The notes under the pieces are model-generated. The model searched no databases and was not told the DNA's origin. It saw nothing but the letters and a program-made list of their open reading frames with translations. The translations under genes and the position numbers were made by a program. This document shows, one piece after another, positions 10,207-20,328 of a DNA stretch of 64,000 nt. This DNA is from Leishmania mexicana MHOM/GT/2001/U1103 (taxonomy: Eukaryota; Euglenozoa; Kinetoplastea; Trypanosomatida; Trypanosomatidae), in assembly GCF_000234665.1 (NCBI RefSeq), contig NC_018320.1, positions 248,001 through 312,000 of the forward strand, read 5' to 3'. Numbering within the stretch: the stretch's first letter is position 1; each line of letters starts with the position of its first letter.

Positions 10207-12000
10207 TTAGGCGCTTGCTGTGCTGTGCTGCTCCCGCTGAAGGAGCTCCTCCTCCATCCGACGTCGGGCACGGGTCGCAGAGGCGGCCACGCGATCGGCA
10301 GTGAACCAGTTAACCACACGCGCTGCATCTGCAGCATCGCGCGATGAGGGTGCGGCGCCGCGCCGTCGCTCCTCCTGCTGCTGCTCGCTCATGCAACTCC
10401 CCAGCAGCTCCTCTAAAAAGAGTGCCGTGCCCTCCTCCTCACCGCCAACGTGAAACATGTACTGCGCGCTGTCGCTGAGGCAACGCAGCTGCTGGTGCTG
10501 CTGCTGCCGCAGTCCCCGGCTCCCAGTACTGTCTGCAGAAGTCGAGCCGGCAACAGCAGCGCGCTCGATGTCGGCTAGACGCGCCGCAGCGCCGTCTTTG
10601 GGTGAGAGGGAGATGAACTGCATAGGGGGGAAAGCTGTCAGAGGGGCATCGACCGATTCCGGCATATCGCCGAAGGCAAGCGCTTGAGAGAGCTCAAACA
10701 CCAGCTGATGTTGCTCGTGCTGTGCCAGCAACCATCGCACGCACGTCGCCTTGTCTACGCCGTAACGATGTAGACATGCGCTGTTTGGCTGGCTCTTCAG
10801 CTCCAGCCCAGCCGCCTCGAGGCGTTGGCGGGCCCCCGCGCCTGCCGCGGCGCACCGGGGGCAGCAGTGCCAGCTCCGAGAAGTTGCTGGGGGATTGTCC
10901 GATGAAGAGCCCGCCCTGGGAAAGACTTGGTCAAAGAACCGCATGGGAATGCCCATCACAACCACCTGTGCCACGGCGGCGCCTTCAGCCACTGTGCCGT
11001 CTGCTCTCGGCACAAGCTGGGCGTCCACCAGCGCGTCGCCGGTTTCCTGGAGAAAGAAGCCGTGCTGGGCAAGGGCAGTGGGACTGAGCACCTTCGACGC
11101 CGCAAAGCACACATGAGGCGTGCCCGCGTCAGCGTCGAATGTGTCATCGCCGCCACGAGGAGCCGCCACGTGCGCCTCGGCCAAGAGTTGCTGTAGGAGG
11201 TCCGCAAAGACACTGTGATATTTCGTGCTCAGGCAGGCAGCGAAGAAGTCCTTAGCGCGAGCCGCGTCGTGACCGCAGACGTGCGAGGCGTGCTCGAAAA
11301 AGCGGACGAGAGCTTGGCGCCCCTCGTCTCTGGCAAGCACGCACGCTGCAGCGTCCATCGTCGCTAGCCTGCTGACGGCGCTGTTCCCCGCGGCCTGCGA
11401 GCCTGCATCTGGCACGGCGCCTTGCTCGCGGTACTCTGTCCACTCCTCCAGCGCCACCCCCGCGGGCGGCACCATCGCCACGGCCACGGCAGTCTCGCCT
11501 CTGCACCGCCCATCGCCCTCATCAAAGCGCGAGGGGTGGGGCGCGGAGGGCATGCGCCAGTGGGGGTGCAGCCTGTCCATGTCAGACCACACAGCCTCCC
11601 ATGGGCGGCTTCGGAATAGCGCCGCACCTGTGAAGCCGCATAGGTACAGGGTCCCTGGAGCATCGGAAGAGTCGATGGGCGGAGAGGGACCGGGTGGTGC
11701 GCGATCACAACCAGCCGCAGTCGCACCGGCGGCGGCGGCGGCCCTCAACCGAAATAGCGCTGGCGCCAGATCCGGGTACAACTGCGACCACATGCGTCTG
11801 CCAGCCGTGGACACGACGCAGAGGGTTCCACCACACTGGAGAAAGAGTCGAAGCCACGCCAGGCAGCTCTTGTAGCGAGCACCGTAGCCCAGTCCAGTCT
11901 GCATGCAGTGCGACAGGGTCAGGTACTTGCCATCTGCTCGGGTCGGCGTGGGGGTGAGGGTGCCGTCCATGTCGGCCACGATCCAGTGGCCACGGAACAT
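10207..12000 (-). CDS. HAD-superfamily hydrolase, Cof-like (597 aa)
   Basis: The protein opens with the haloacid-dehalogenase motif I, HWIVADMDGTL, with the nucleophile Asp10 and acid/base Asp12. CVVSTAGR follows at about residue 60 as motif II (Ser/Thr). A large middle region (about 80-400) would hold a cap domain and includes a Cys pair (CCPRC). GVDKATCVRWLL near 417 supplies the motif III Lys, and FGDMPESVD near 443 supplies the motif IV acids. The VDK-to-FGD spacing is typical of HADs with a C2 cap, such as Cof-type sugar phosphatases and phosphomannomutase relatives. All four motifs are intact, so it is probably an active Mg-dependent phosphatase. The substrate cannot be told from sequence. 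The last 120 residues are Glu/Arg-rich and probably helical. At 597 aa it is about twice the usual Cof length because of insertions. An AG at 12011-12012 just upstream of the ATG could be the splice acceptor. Confidence 0.75.
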   Translation of the reverse strand: MFRGHWIVADMDGTLTPTPTRADGKYLTLSHCMQTGLGYGARYKSCLAWLRLFLQCGGTLCVVSTAGRRMWSQLYPDLAPALFRLRAAAAAGATAAGCDRAPPGPSPPIDSSDAPGTLYLCGFTGAALFRSRPWEAVWSDMDRLHPHWRMPSAPHPSRFDEGDGRCRGETAVAVAMVPPAGVALEEWTEYREQGAVPDAGSQAAGNSAVSRLATMDAAACVLARDEGRQALVRFFEHASHVCGHDAARAKDFFAACLSTKYHSVFADLLQQLLAEAHVAAPRGGDDTFDADAGTPHVCFAASKVLSPTALAQHGFFLQETGDALVDAQLVPRADGTVAEGAAVAQVVVMGIPMRFFDQVFPRAGSSSDNPPATSRSWHCCPRCAAAGAGARQRLEAAGLELKSQPNSACLHRYGVDKATCVRWLLAQHEQHQLVFELSQALAFGDMPESVDAPLTAFPPMQFISLSPKDGAAARLADIERAAVAGSTSADSTGSRGLRQQQHQQLRCLSDSAQYMFHVGGEEEGTALFLEELLGSCMSEQQQEERRRGAAPSSRDAADAARVVNWFTADRVAASATRARRRMEEELLQREQHSTASA

Positions 12001-13629
12001 GATAGTCCTCCTGAGGGCGATGGTGAAGTGGTTAGGGAGCTGCGGATGCCGCTACTCGTGTGCGAGTGTGATGTGTGTACCCCCGCTATTCACCCTGTAT
12101 GTGCTGCCCCACCTCCTTTTCACGCCGCAGCCGCCAACGCACGGGTGCGAGGGGCTCCGTCACGTCGACGAATTCGGCCAGGCGATCGAAGCCCAGAAAG
12201 ACGAAGGAAAGCGCGAAGAAGAGCGGTAGGCCCAACGACGGCGATGAGTCCTGCCAGGGCCGCGTACCCGTGTACAACGGCGGGTGTGTAAGAGACGCTG
12301 TCCCTGGTGCGTGCCTCTCTCTCTCTCTCCGTGTCTATGTGCGGAAAGTAACCGTGCTGCAGCGGCAGGTCAGTTGGCTGGTGTTGCGTCACTACCTTCC
12401 GCCCCTCCCTCTCTAGTGCCCTTCCTTTGTGCACGTGTCGATATACGTATATGTATCTCCCGCGAGTAAGAGGTGCGCTCATGGCCAACGACGCAAGGGA
12501 GAGGGGGAGAGGACCCCGCAGGAAGACAGACGACGCGGTCGAGGGAGTGAGCCACACAACGCGGGTGGGTGGCGATGGGGAAAAACAGGAGTCGATTAAT
12601 TACAAGAGATGGAGAAGAGCGGACACACGACACCGACAGCTGGAGGAGTACTTGGTAGTCGCAGCAACGGTGATGCTCTGCGGATGTTGCGCGCGCATCG
12701 CTGCACCGCTGCGGCCCACGAGAGATACAGAGAGGGGTGAGGGGCAGAGGGATAGTCGCATGGACGTGGGCGTTTCGCTCTTCTTCCTGTGTGCCTCTCA
12801 ATGGGCGCCCCGTTGTTATCCTCTGTTGCCCTGTGCGCGCTCACCCTGGCGCCCAGACATCACCTTTCAGGAGGGGCGAAGGGAAGGAGCCGGCATTTTT
12901 CATGGATGTTCGCCCGTTGCTGCATTCGACACCCTCATCGTGTCCCCCCCCCTCACGTCACCATCATCCGCACTCCCTCCTCCCCTCCCTCCGAGCTTGC
13001 ATGTCAGCTTTCATGCTCCCGCGTCTACCATCTCCCCTTCTCGTGTAACGGCGGAGATGCATCTGCCGACCGACCCATCGACCGAGCACGCGGGAGAGCG
13101 AGGAGAAAAGAAAGTTGGGTGCTATCCGTGTGCGGGCGGGCGCCTGAAGATGTATATAGCGTGTGATCACCCCAGAGGAAAGAAAAATGGGCTCACTGCC
13201 CTCCTCCCCCCTCTCCGTCCACCCGCACATGCGCAGATGCCGAAGGGACAGGGAAGCCAACGAGAGCCAACTATGCATAATAGAGAATGTATGGGATTGG
13301 AGGAGGGGGAGGCGAGTGATATCTGTACCCGCGCACACACACACACGCGCGCCCGCGCAGGCGTGGCGGCGCTCAACGGTACGCCCCCTCCCCCACCCCC
13401 ACCCGTCCCCGCTGTTCATATACTGAGCAACAGAAGAAAACGTCGAAAGCGAAAGCATTCGGCCCGCCTCGGAGCAGGACGAGCAAGAACCTAGGAGGAG
13501 GGCAGCAGACAGCATCTAAGTCCCGAGATGGTCATAGGGAAAGCAGGATCAGCGAGGCGCCGGCAGCGGTAGAGACCCGCAAGGACACAGCAACGCCGCA
13601 GCGGCCACGACTGTGGCCGCAAAAACACC
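12001..13629. other. Intergenic spacer between the HAD gene and the SIDER2-like element
   Basis: Mostly presumed 3' UTR of transaldolase plus the 5' region of the HAD gene. It holds short AC and CT runs, and a G-rich (minus-strand) run at 13384-13410. The 183-codon minus ORF at 12964-13515 has no recognisable domain and a Cys/Arg-rich composition typical of spacer ORFs. No gene is called. Confidence 0.6.
13384..13410 (-). other. G-quadruplex-type motif downstream of transaldolase
   Basis: The minus strand has five runs of three to five G with loops of one or two bases. It lies about 220 bp beyond the SIDER2-like element in transcription direction. Function is unknown. Confidence 0.45.
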
Positions 13630-14249
13630 GGATATGATGTTTCCCTTTCTACAGCGTGAGGCCATGTCCCCCTCTGCCATACAACACACGCTCAACACCA
13701 CCCTGTCCCCGGGCCCTCCCTTCCCACAGGCCCCCCACCCCCACCGCGTGGTGCGAAGAGGCCCTTAGACACACACGGTGCAGCAGTGCGCCGACTCGGT
13801 CATCAGGGAGCACGCCCCCCCACCGCCTCAAGCTCTACGCACCAACAGCCGTCTCGCACGTCGCCTCGCAGCCGCTCCCCCCCTGCCATCGTGCCGGGCG
13901 CCACCCCTGGTGCATCCCCCTCGGAGTGGCTCTCAGCCTCCGCGCACCACTGGGCAGTCGGGGCCGGCTGAGGTACGCTCGAGTCACGCTGACGCTCTCC
14001 CCATCACATGGACGGCACAAGCGTGCTCACTGGGGCAGGCCGCTCCGACGCCACGCAGGCCACGACCTGGCCGTCGACATCCGTAGCGATACGTCGCTCT
14101 GACCTCGCTATGTCGCAGGTGCTTGAGCCCGTCACCGCCAGAGGTGGTTCGGCATTTGGAAGGGATGGGGGACGGGGGGCTGCTTGGCTTCCACACACAC
14201 AGAGTTGAGGGGGCACTGGGCCCTGAGATACCGCGCACTGAGAGGGGTG
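13630..14249 (-). mobile_element. SIDER2-like degenerate retroposon, copy 1 (620 bp)
   Basis: This block matches 55692-56312 base for base except for one fewer C in a C-run near 13874. On the minus strand it contains CTCAGCCGGCC (plus-strand 13962-13972), which resembles the start of the 79-bp signature shared by ingi/L1Tc/SIDER elements. A weaker CTCAGGGCCC lies near its 5' end at about 14219-14228, as expected if SIDER2 carries two signatures. Size, GC content and position in a presumed 3' UTR, about 670 bp past the transaldolase stop, fit SIDER2. This family is known in Leishmania to affect mRNA stability. No A-tail or target-site duplication is visible and nothing is coded. The family name rests on my recollection of the signature. 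The repeat itself is certain. Confidence 0.75.
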
Positions 14250-14920
14250 TGTCTCCCTCCCCCTCCCCGTCACCAGGGGAGAACACATCTCGGCGAAAAG
14301 CGAAAGCAAGAAGACAAGTCGCTTGTCCACACCCGAGCGAAGGTGCGATGCCTCTCCTCTCGCTCTCTCCTTTGGTGCAGGTGTATATCTGTGCGTGAGG
14401 TTGCTCACCTGAGTGGCATCATCGTCGCATGCACGAGTTCCTCCAGCCTGCAGCGCTGTGCACGATCTGCGCGGCGCGGTGTGCGACTGCGGGCTGTATC
14501 GGCCGTTCGACTGTGTGCCTCTCTCTCACCTGTGCGTGTGTGCGTGCGTGTGATGCTGAGCAACATCGTAACTCGTCGACGCCCTACGCGAGGTGTAGAC
14601 GCACAGTGTCGTGGAGGACTGTTTAGAGACGCGAGTCGGTGGTGGTGGCGCAACGCCGTCTATCCCCCCCCCTCACCCCCTAACCACCACCTCCCTCCGT
14701 GAGGGAGGGGGAGAGAGAAGCAGGAAAGGCTGCCGGGGGCGCCGTGCCGTGCCACGCCCGAGGGGGGAAGGGGAGAAAGGAGAGCGCAAGACCGGGTGCA
14801 AGTCACGTGAACTTGGCCAATCGCGAAAAACACTCCCCCCCCCTCACTCTCCCTCTCTCCCGTTCTCCAGCCGCGCCGCGCCACCACTGGCACACACGAA
14901 AGCCAACGCGCTCTCTCCAC
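14250..14920. other. Proximal 3' UTR of transaldolase
   Basis: No gene seen. Short TG-rich stretches occur near 14525-14552 and C runs near 14664-14672 and 14834-14843. Confidence 0.6.
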
Positions 14921-15913
14921 TTACAGCTTCTCACGGATGGCGTTCGTCAGCTTCATTGTGTCCTTGTGGAAGTTCCGGATGCCCTCGGAGAGCTTCTCGA
15001 CAGCCATCGGGTCTTCATTGTGCATGAAGAGGAAGTCCGCCCTCGACAGCTCTGGCAGTTTCTCCACCGCCGCCACCTTGGTGGGGTGGAGCTTGCGGGT
15101 GACGTTGCCTTCACGGGCCGCCAACTCCTCCAGGAGCGAGGGGGAGATGGTGAGTTTGTCGCAGCCGGCCAGCTCCAAGATCTCCTCGACGTTGCGGAAG
15201 GAGGCGCCCATCACGATGGTCTTGTAGCCGTGCTGCTTATAGTAGTTGTAGATCTTCGTGACGGAGACAACGCCGGGGTCGGCCGCGCCGACGAAACAGT
15301 CCGCCTTGGCTGGCTTCTCCTTCTTGTGCCAATCAAGGATGCGGCCGACAAAGGGCGAGATGAGGGAGACGTTCGCCTGCGCGCACGCGACCGCCTGGGC
15401 GAACGAGAAGAGCAGCGTCAGGTTGCAGCAGATGCCCTCCTTCTCCAGCGTGCGAGCGGCCTGGATGCCCTCCCAGGTGGAGGCCAGCTTGATGTAGATG
15501 CGGACGCGGCTGATGCCAACCTCTTCGTACATCCGAATAAGAAGGCGCGCCTTGTCCATCATCTTCTGCTCGTCAAAGGACAGCTTCGCGTCCACCTCGG
15601 TGCTCACGCGGCCCGGCACGACCTTCAATATCTGGACGCCGAAGCTGACCGTCAGCTTATCAAGCGCGAGGGCCACCAGGTTCTCCTCGTCGTTATCACT
15701 CGTGTAGTGATCCTTGTGCTTGCTGATGTTTGCCCTGGCGTACTCGATAGCCTCCATCATGAGGTGCGCGTATTCGGCCATCTGTGAGCCAGCCAGCACG
15801 AGTGACGGATTCGTCGTCGCATCCTCCGGCCGGAACTTCTCCATGAGACTGAAGTTCGCCGTATCGGCGACGACAGTCGTCATCTCGCGGAGTTGGTCGA
15901 GTTGGTTCGGCAT
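14921..15913 (-). CDS. TAL: Transaldolase (330 aa)
   Basis: This is the non-oxidative pentose phosphate enzyme that moves a dihydroxyacetone unit from sedoheptulose-7-phosphate to glyceraldehyde-3-phosphate. The protein is collinear with class I transaldolases along its whole length. VADTANF near the N-terminus carries the conserved Asp17. DATTNPSLV is the family signature. [14 protein letters not shown] supplies the Schiff-base Lys142. [16 protein letters not shown] and [10 protein letters not shown] are the later conserved strands. Length is normal and all key residues are present. The C-terminus is EKL, which is not a standard glycosomal PTS1, so a cytosolic location is the simplest reading. 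The start is the only reasonable Met and sits about 60 nt after a candidate splice acceptor. A SIDER2-like element lies in its presumed 3' UTR. Confidence 0.98.
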   Translation of the reverse strand: MPNQLDQLREMTTVVADTANFSLMEKFRPEDATTNPSLVLAGSQMAEYAHLMMEAIEYARANISKHKDHYTSDNDEENLVALALDKLTVSFGVQILKVVPGRVSTEVDAKLSFDEQKMMDKARLLIRMYEEVGISRVRIYIKLASTWEGIQAARTLEKEGICCNLTLLFSFAQAVACAQANVSLISPFVGRILDWHKKEKPAKADCFVGAADPGVVSVTKIYNYYKQHGYKTIVMGASFRNVEEILELAGCDKLTISPSLLEELAAREGNVTRKLHPTKVAAVEKLPELSRADFLFMHNEDPMAVEKLSEGIRNFHKDTMKLTNAIREKL

Positions 15914-15973
15914 GGTGACCCCCTGTGCGTGACCCCGTTGTTGCGCAGATGCGGGCGTGTGCGTGCGTGTGTA

Positions 15974-15975
15974 CT
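15974..15975 (-). promoter_or_regulatory. Putative SL trans-splice acceptor AG for transaldolase
   Basis: A minus-strand pyrimidine run (plus-strand purines 15982-15995) is followed by GAAG. The next ATG is the transaldolase start, about 60 nt on. Confidence 0.45.
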
Positions 15976-16737
15976 TCGGTGCGGAGGAGGAAGGACGAAT
16001 ATACGAGCTTTATTCTGCAGCGTGTGGGTGAATGGGAGTGTGGGGCTGCCACAGTCGCGACTCAAAACACGAGAGCAGCAGTGATATGGCATGCACGACG
16101 GTGGTTTGGACGTGGCAGTGCGCAGGCGCGTGTGAGTGGGTGATGGGAAGGGCAAGATGGCGTTGTGTGGAGGGGGAGAGGGGGGATAAGAGTTGGCGAA
16201 CAGCAAGAACCAAAAGTAAAAACAAAACAAAGGGGGAAGAGTGAGGAGTAGCCATCGCCCCAGCAGCGGAGGAGCGAGAGACAGCCGTGGGCATCACTAG
16301 GCATTGGAAGGGGGGGAGGGGAGGCTGAGTGCTTCAGTAGGGAGGAGGTGAAAAGAAGATGAGGAGCGGCCTGAGGGAGGCGCACAGGCTAGTAAATGGA
16401 GAGGGAGAATGGGAGGGCTGCAGGTGAGCGCAGTAGGTCGCCCTTTTCTTGTCCTCCAGCGATTCGGTGCGTTAGCGAGTGGGTCAGCGTCCCTGCACCC
16501 TCCCATCACCTGCAGCGATCCCCCTCTAGTCGATGTGTGTTGCCAGCCCTCCTCACCCCACCGTTGTCGCGCTTCAATGCCACGTCCGTGTCTGTCCGCG
16601 TGCTCTCGTTGATATTCATTTGGCTTTGTTCGGCGTAGGAAGACGGGGAAAGGGAGAGGGAGAGCAAGAGCGAGAGCGAGAGGGAGCGGGAAGAGCAGAG
16701 GCCACTTTGGCACCGTCTCACTCCGCCACTCCCGTGT

Positions 16738-16815
16738 GTGGTGGGTGGGTGTGGTGGGTGTGGTGGGTGGGGTGGGAGGGTGTGGTGGGTGGGTGTGGTG
16801 GGTGTGTGTGGTGTC
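16738..16815 (+). repeat. G-rich TGGGTG/TGGTGGG minisatellite
   Basis: About 78 bp built from imperfect GTGGTGGGTGG units with more than ten GGG runs on the plus (template) strand. It can form DNA G-quadruplexes on the template strand. In the transcript it would be C- and A-rich. Confidence 0.8.
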
Positions 16816-18149
16816 GCCTCCGACTGTCTCCTCTCTCTCTCCTCCTCGCTCTTTACCGGTCGAGAAGCGAATATAAAGGATGTGTGCGTGCGCCTGTGCC
16901 GGTGTGCGTGTTCGGCCCCAGCTTGAGGGCACGTAAAAGCAAAGCAAGAAGAAGAGGCGTCAACACACACACACGCACACGTGGTGACCAGTCTACTCCA
17001 CAAGGGCGACCGTGAGACGGACGCGCGCGCGCATGTCATCATCTCTCTCCCCCCCCACACACACACACGCGCAGACATGCACGCCCATTCACACTCGCAT
17101 TCCGTTGCGAGATGCACATCAAACAGCAGCAGCGGAGACAGAGCGAGCGACATTGCAAGCAACCACATGAAGAGATGCACGAAGAAGTTCACACAAAACC
17201 AAAAGAGGAAAAAGTGTGCGCATGCAGGCTCTGGTGCGCGTGCGTGCAGGTGCGTGCGCATGCCTGCCCGGCACACAAGCAAGAGAATAAGAAACACCAA
17301 CGTGAGGAGGAGGAGGAGGAGGGGAGGAGGAGAGAGCACAAGAGATGAGAAGGCAAGCGCATGCGCACACACACACACACCTGCATGCACCAGAGCCCTA
17401 CGCCCCCACACCTACCCCTCCCGCCCCGACAGATACGCGAGACGCTGGGAAAATGTAAGTGCAAGGAAGCAGAAGGGCGGCGGCGTCGGAGAGGCGACGA
17501 AGAGAAGAGAGGCGAGTGCGCCAGTGTGCATCTCAGCTCGCCTGCCCGCATTGCCTCTCGTGGATTTACTGTGGCGGAGCGCCCCCGGGCCTCCCTGTGT
17601 CTTCGGGAGGAGGGAGAGGGGAGGGGGCGCTCTGCCCTCGTCGGAAAGCGTTGCTGCAAACCGTGGGAAGCCTCTCTCTTGCCGTCTCTCGAACTCTCTT
17701 CTCTCCCCCCCCTCTCTACAGGTGAGAGACCACACGGACACTGAGTTAGGGGGAGGAGGGGGAGGGGAGGGGAGGGGGAGGAAAAGGGAAAGCGCCCGCC
17801 TGCGGGGAGCGGGGGGAGAGAGACGCACTCGCCAAAGACAAAATGCGAGCAACGCGCCAAAACGAGCGCGCGCGACGCATTACACGCCCGCGCCCTCCAA
17901 AACCGTCGTTGGGAGTGTAGGCGGGGGAGAGGGGGGGGTGTAGATCCCTTGTACGCACTGCGGGTGCCGGTGTCAGCGTTTCTCGGCAGCGTCGCCATCA
18001 CTTGCGATACACAACCAGGCACGACGCCATCGACGCCAAGGCGGTCCCTTGATCACAACGAGAGTAAGCACGGCACAGCCGACGCCAAAGCGCTGACACC
18101 CTGGCTCGCGGAAAGACGACGCTGCTAGCTGACACCTGCGCGCAGCACT

Positions 18150-18194
18150 GCAGTCGTCGACTGCGGACTCTTACTCGCGACGGCTGAGCCGTCG
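18150..18194. other. Two adjacent perfect hairpins in a presumed 3' UTR
   Basis: Positions 18150-18164 form a 6-bp stem with a 3-base loop. Positions 18178-18194 form a 7-bp stem with a 3-base loop. They flank the end of the coding-looking stretch after the SH3BGR-like gene. No function is assigned. Confidence 0.4.
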
Positions 18195-18540
18195 TCGAGT
18201 GCAGCCGGGCCTCAGTGCCTCATTGGTGCTCTCGAGGCTTCCCGTTTGCGTGTCGGTCTGCCGCATCGTGGCTGGAGAGTCCGGCGAGCGTGATGAGATT
18301 CTGGTAGGCACCGGTGGGGTGCGGCTCAGTTGGTCTTCACTCGCGCTCTCGGCGCTGTTACGGTTGCGGGAGCCGCTGTTGATGACAGCTGAGCTGCTCG
18401 GCGCAGGAGGAGGTCAAGTGGGGTGGCACCGTATCCGCACCGCCGTCATTGCCCGTGTTGATCAGCCTCCTCGACTCGGGTGGAGGAGGTGGCAAGCATG
18501 CGTTGCCCCCGTGGCTCCCGCCTTGCCGCAAGGGCCTTCG
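18171..18540 (-). pseudogene. Coding-looking stretch after the stop of the SH3BGR-like gene
   Basis: After the TAG at 18541-18543 the same frame stays open for 60 codons, to TAA at 18358-18360. This part includes five Pro in a row and a Ser/Arg/Asn/Gly-rich stretch. A shifted frame is then open for about 77 codons, ending in TAA at 18171-18173. It is rich in Ser, Thr, Arg and Asn, like the disordered middle of the gene upstream. It lacks the simple repeats of true spacers. It may be a lost C-terminal tail, a readthrough extension, or chance. I cannot tell which without orthologues. Confidence 0.3.
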
Positions 18541-20292
18541 CTATAATTGGCCTCCATCGCTGACAGTGCAGCGGCCCACCGTTACGCTGGGCCTCGAAGC
18601 ACCGACAGGGGCAGTTGAAGAGGGCGTCCCTGACTCTGTGCTCTTTGCCGCAGAACTCGTGCTCACGGGCAGCAGCAGAGGCACGGCCGCGAGACCAGCA
18701 CGCCGCTGTTGGTGCGCTTCGACGATACGCCGGCGCAGCACTCGGCAGCCTGCCTCAATCATCATCGCGTCGAGCTCACCGCAGTCCTCCAGCTCCTGCA
18801 CCGTGACGAAGTCGCCGATCAGCGTCGTGTCCACAAAAAGGAGCGGCATCTCTGGCATGTTGTGCTTCGTGGTTGCACCCGTGTACAGTCTTCGCACACG
18901 TCGGTGGAAAAATTCGCTATCGGCGATGTCGATGGTGTGGTGTGGGATGAGCTTGATGAAGAGCAAGTTCTGCATAAGCCGGCAACGGTCCCGCACCGCG
19001 CGCTCCCCGGTCATGCTCGTCATGAAGAACAACACCTGCCCGGGGCCGTAGCGCGAGAGGCAGTCGTCAAACATGGAGGTTTCGTCGCGGTACCAGTAGT
19101 GCATCATGTCAGCCTGCTGTGATTCGAAGGTGGCGCGCTCCTCCGCCGTGGTCTGCTTCAGCTCCGACAGCAGCGGCTCAGCGCCGCAGTATCCGTCATC
19201 TGCGTCCCCCCGTTCCGCCGCCTTGCGCGGTGCGCTGTCGTCCGCTGCGCCCTCGCGGCAACCTGTGTAGGGTAAAGAGGGTACCGCCGAAGAGCAGGGT
19301 GGCAGCGGCCGTCTCTGAAGAAGAGTCCCAGTAGACGGAGGAGTAGCTGCAGCTGTCGCCACACCACCGCTGTACGCATCTCGCCCTGGCTTCGACCCAG
19401 TTGGCGCTCTCGTGGTGAACGCCGCCGCCGCCGATTCACGACTTCTACGCGCTGCCGTTGGTGCGAGCATGTGTGGCGCGCTCGATTCATTGAGCTGCCC
19501 CTCGGCCATCGGCGCGGAGACGTCGCGAAGATCGCCCAGCTCACCGTCGTTCTGGCCCAGTCGCCCTCGGCTATGTGAGCGTGACGCATCCGCTCCCGAC
19601 CCGGTCACACCCTCAGCCGCACCATCCGAGACCCAGTCTCCGTTTTGCCCTTTCACTAGCGCTTGAGGGCTCGTCTCTTCCACAGGCGGCGTCACCGTCA
19701 GAGCGGATACCCCCTGTGTGTACCGTCGGCGTGTTGTACTGCGAGCCTGTGTGCAATTTTCGTGAGGCGGGTCCGCTTCCAACGGTGGTGCTGCCGTTGA
19801 TCTCGCCGAGACCGGCACCGCGCGTGTCGCGGTCGTTGTGCCTTCCTTGGCCGCCGAAGGCCGCGTGCGCGCTGAGCGGGACCCTTGATAATAAGTCGTC
19901 CCGACGTTGCCGGCGCCAGCGTCGCTGCCCTCGCGCTCACAAGCGCGCGGATGCGGACAGGGCGGCGGTGGTAGGTATGACCTAGCCGGGCTGCACGAGG
20001 AGACTGCTGAAGCTGCGGCTGGCGCCGCCACGGCGCTTCGCGTTGCACTCATTGCTGTAGCTCTTGCCAGCGACGGTGTCGTCGTCGTGATCACGGTGCC
20101 AGTGGTGCTCCCACCCTTCAACGCTTCGCTCTTCACACACTCGATCGCTTCGTCGATCGTCATGCGACGTTTTGATACGAGGTGAGCGCAGCTCTCGCGC
20201 AGGTCTGCGTCGGAGTCGGGGCAGGCGAGCTCGAGCACGCGCAGAGTGCGGTGCTCCGAGGGATAGAGAGAGGACAGCGCCATGGTAAGCAT
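18541..20292 (-). CDS. Protein with C-terminal SH3BGR/glutaredoxin-like thioredoxin fold (583 aa)
   Basis: The start chosen (MLTMALSS, 20292) is the first ATG after a candidate splice acceptor. The ORF is open further upstream, but through simple GT repeat. Residues 1-60 form a well-structured, acidic helical segment (VLELACPDSDADLRESC; MTIDEAIECVKSEAL). Residues about 60-400 are Ser/Thr/Ala-rich and probably disordered. Residues about 412-510 read as a thioredoxin fold of the SH3BGR type: VLFFMTSMTGERAVRDRC, a helix, HHTIDIADSEFFHRRV, then a MPLLFVD strand and LIGDFVTVQELEDCGEL. As in SH3BGR there is no CxxC redox centre, so an adaptor or binding role is more likely than oxidoreductase activity. 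The function is unknown. The region just past the stop also looks coding-like. Confidence 0.75.
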   Translation of the reverse strand: MLTMALSSLYPSEHRTLRVLELACPDSDADLRESCAHLVSKRRMTIDEAIECVKSEALKGGSTTGTVITTTTPSLARATAMSATRSAVAAPAAASAVSSCSPARSYLPPPPCPHPRACEREGSDAGAGNVGTTYYQGSRSARTRPSAAKEGTTTATRAVPVSARSTAAPPLEADPPHENCTQARSTTRRRYTQGVSALTVTPPVEETSPQALVKGQNGDWVSDGAAEGVTGSGADASRSHSRGRLGQNDGELGDLRDVSAPMAEGQLNESSAPHMLAPTAARRSRESAAAAFTTRAPTGSKPGRDAYSGGVATAAATPPSTGTLLQRRPLPPCSSAVPSLPYTGCREGAADDSAPRKAAERGDADDGYCGAEPLLSELKQTTAEERATFESQQADMMHYWYRDETSMFDDCLSRYGPGQVLFFMTSMTGERAVRDRCRLMQNLLFIKLIPHHTIDIADSEFFHRRVRRLYTGATTKHNMPEMPLLFVDTTLIGDFVTVQELEDCGELDAMMIEAGCRVLRRRIVEAHQQRRAGLAAVPLLLPVSTSSAAKSTESGTPSSTAPVGASRPSVTVGRCTVSDGGQL

Positions 20293-20302
20293 GGGCACGT
20301 CT

Positions 20303-20304
20303 CT
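20303..20304 (-). promoter_or_regulatory. Putative SL trans-splice acceptor AG for the SH3BGR-like gene
   Basis: The minus-strand pyrimidine tract (plus-strand purines 20329-20352) is separated from this AG by a (CA)12-type run (20304-20328) that contains no AG. The first AG after the tract therefore lies only 11 nt before the ATG at 20292. Confidence 0.45.
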
Positions 20305-20328
20305 GTGTGTGTGTGTGTGTGTGTGTGT
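20304..20328 (+). repeat. (GT)n microsatellite
   Basis: Twelve GT units on the plus strand, CA on the transcript, placed between the pyrimidine tract and the likely splice site of the SH3BGR-like gene. Confidence 0.9.

Larger units (their letters stand above)
15976..18540. other. Long intergenic spacer upstream of transaldolase
   Basis: Contains several purine-rich plus-strand tracts (about 16640-16695, 17304-17334, 17748-17791), AC runs near 16964-16981 and 17057-17071, and a G-rich minisatellite at 16738-16815. The minus ORF at 17189-18022 reads through these simple repeats and is not credible. The part at 18171-18540 looks coding-like and is reported separately. Confidence 0.6.

Noticed and set aside
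12964..13515. 183-codon minus ORF before the SIDER2-like element
   Set aside because: It crosses an AC repeat and a C-rich run, has no domain and lacks a coding-like pattern of third positions.
14921..14935. C-terminal EKL of transaldolase as a glycosomal signal
   Set aside because: Glu at the first position does not fit the usual PTS1 pattern of a small residue, a basic residue and Leu.
17189..18022. 277-codon minus-strand ORF in the spacer upstream of transaldolase
   Set aside because: It reads through GA-rich and AC-rich simple repeats, is dominated by Ser/Pro/Arg/Cys and overlaps equally long ORFs in other frames. No domain is visible.
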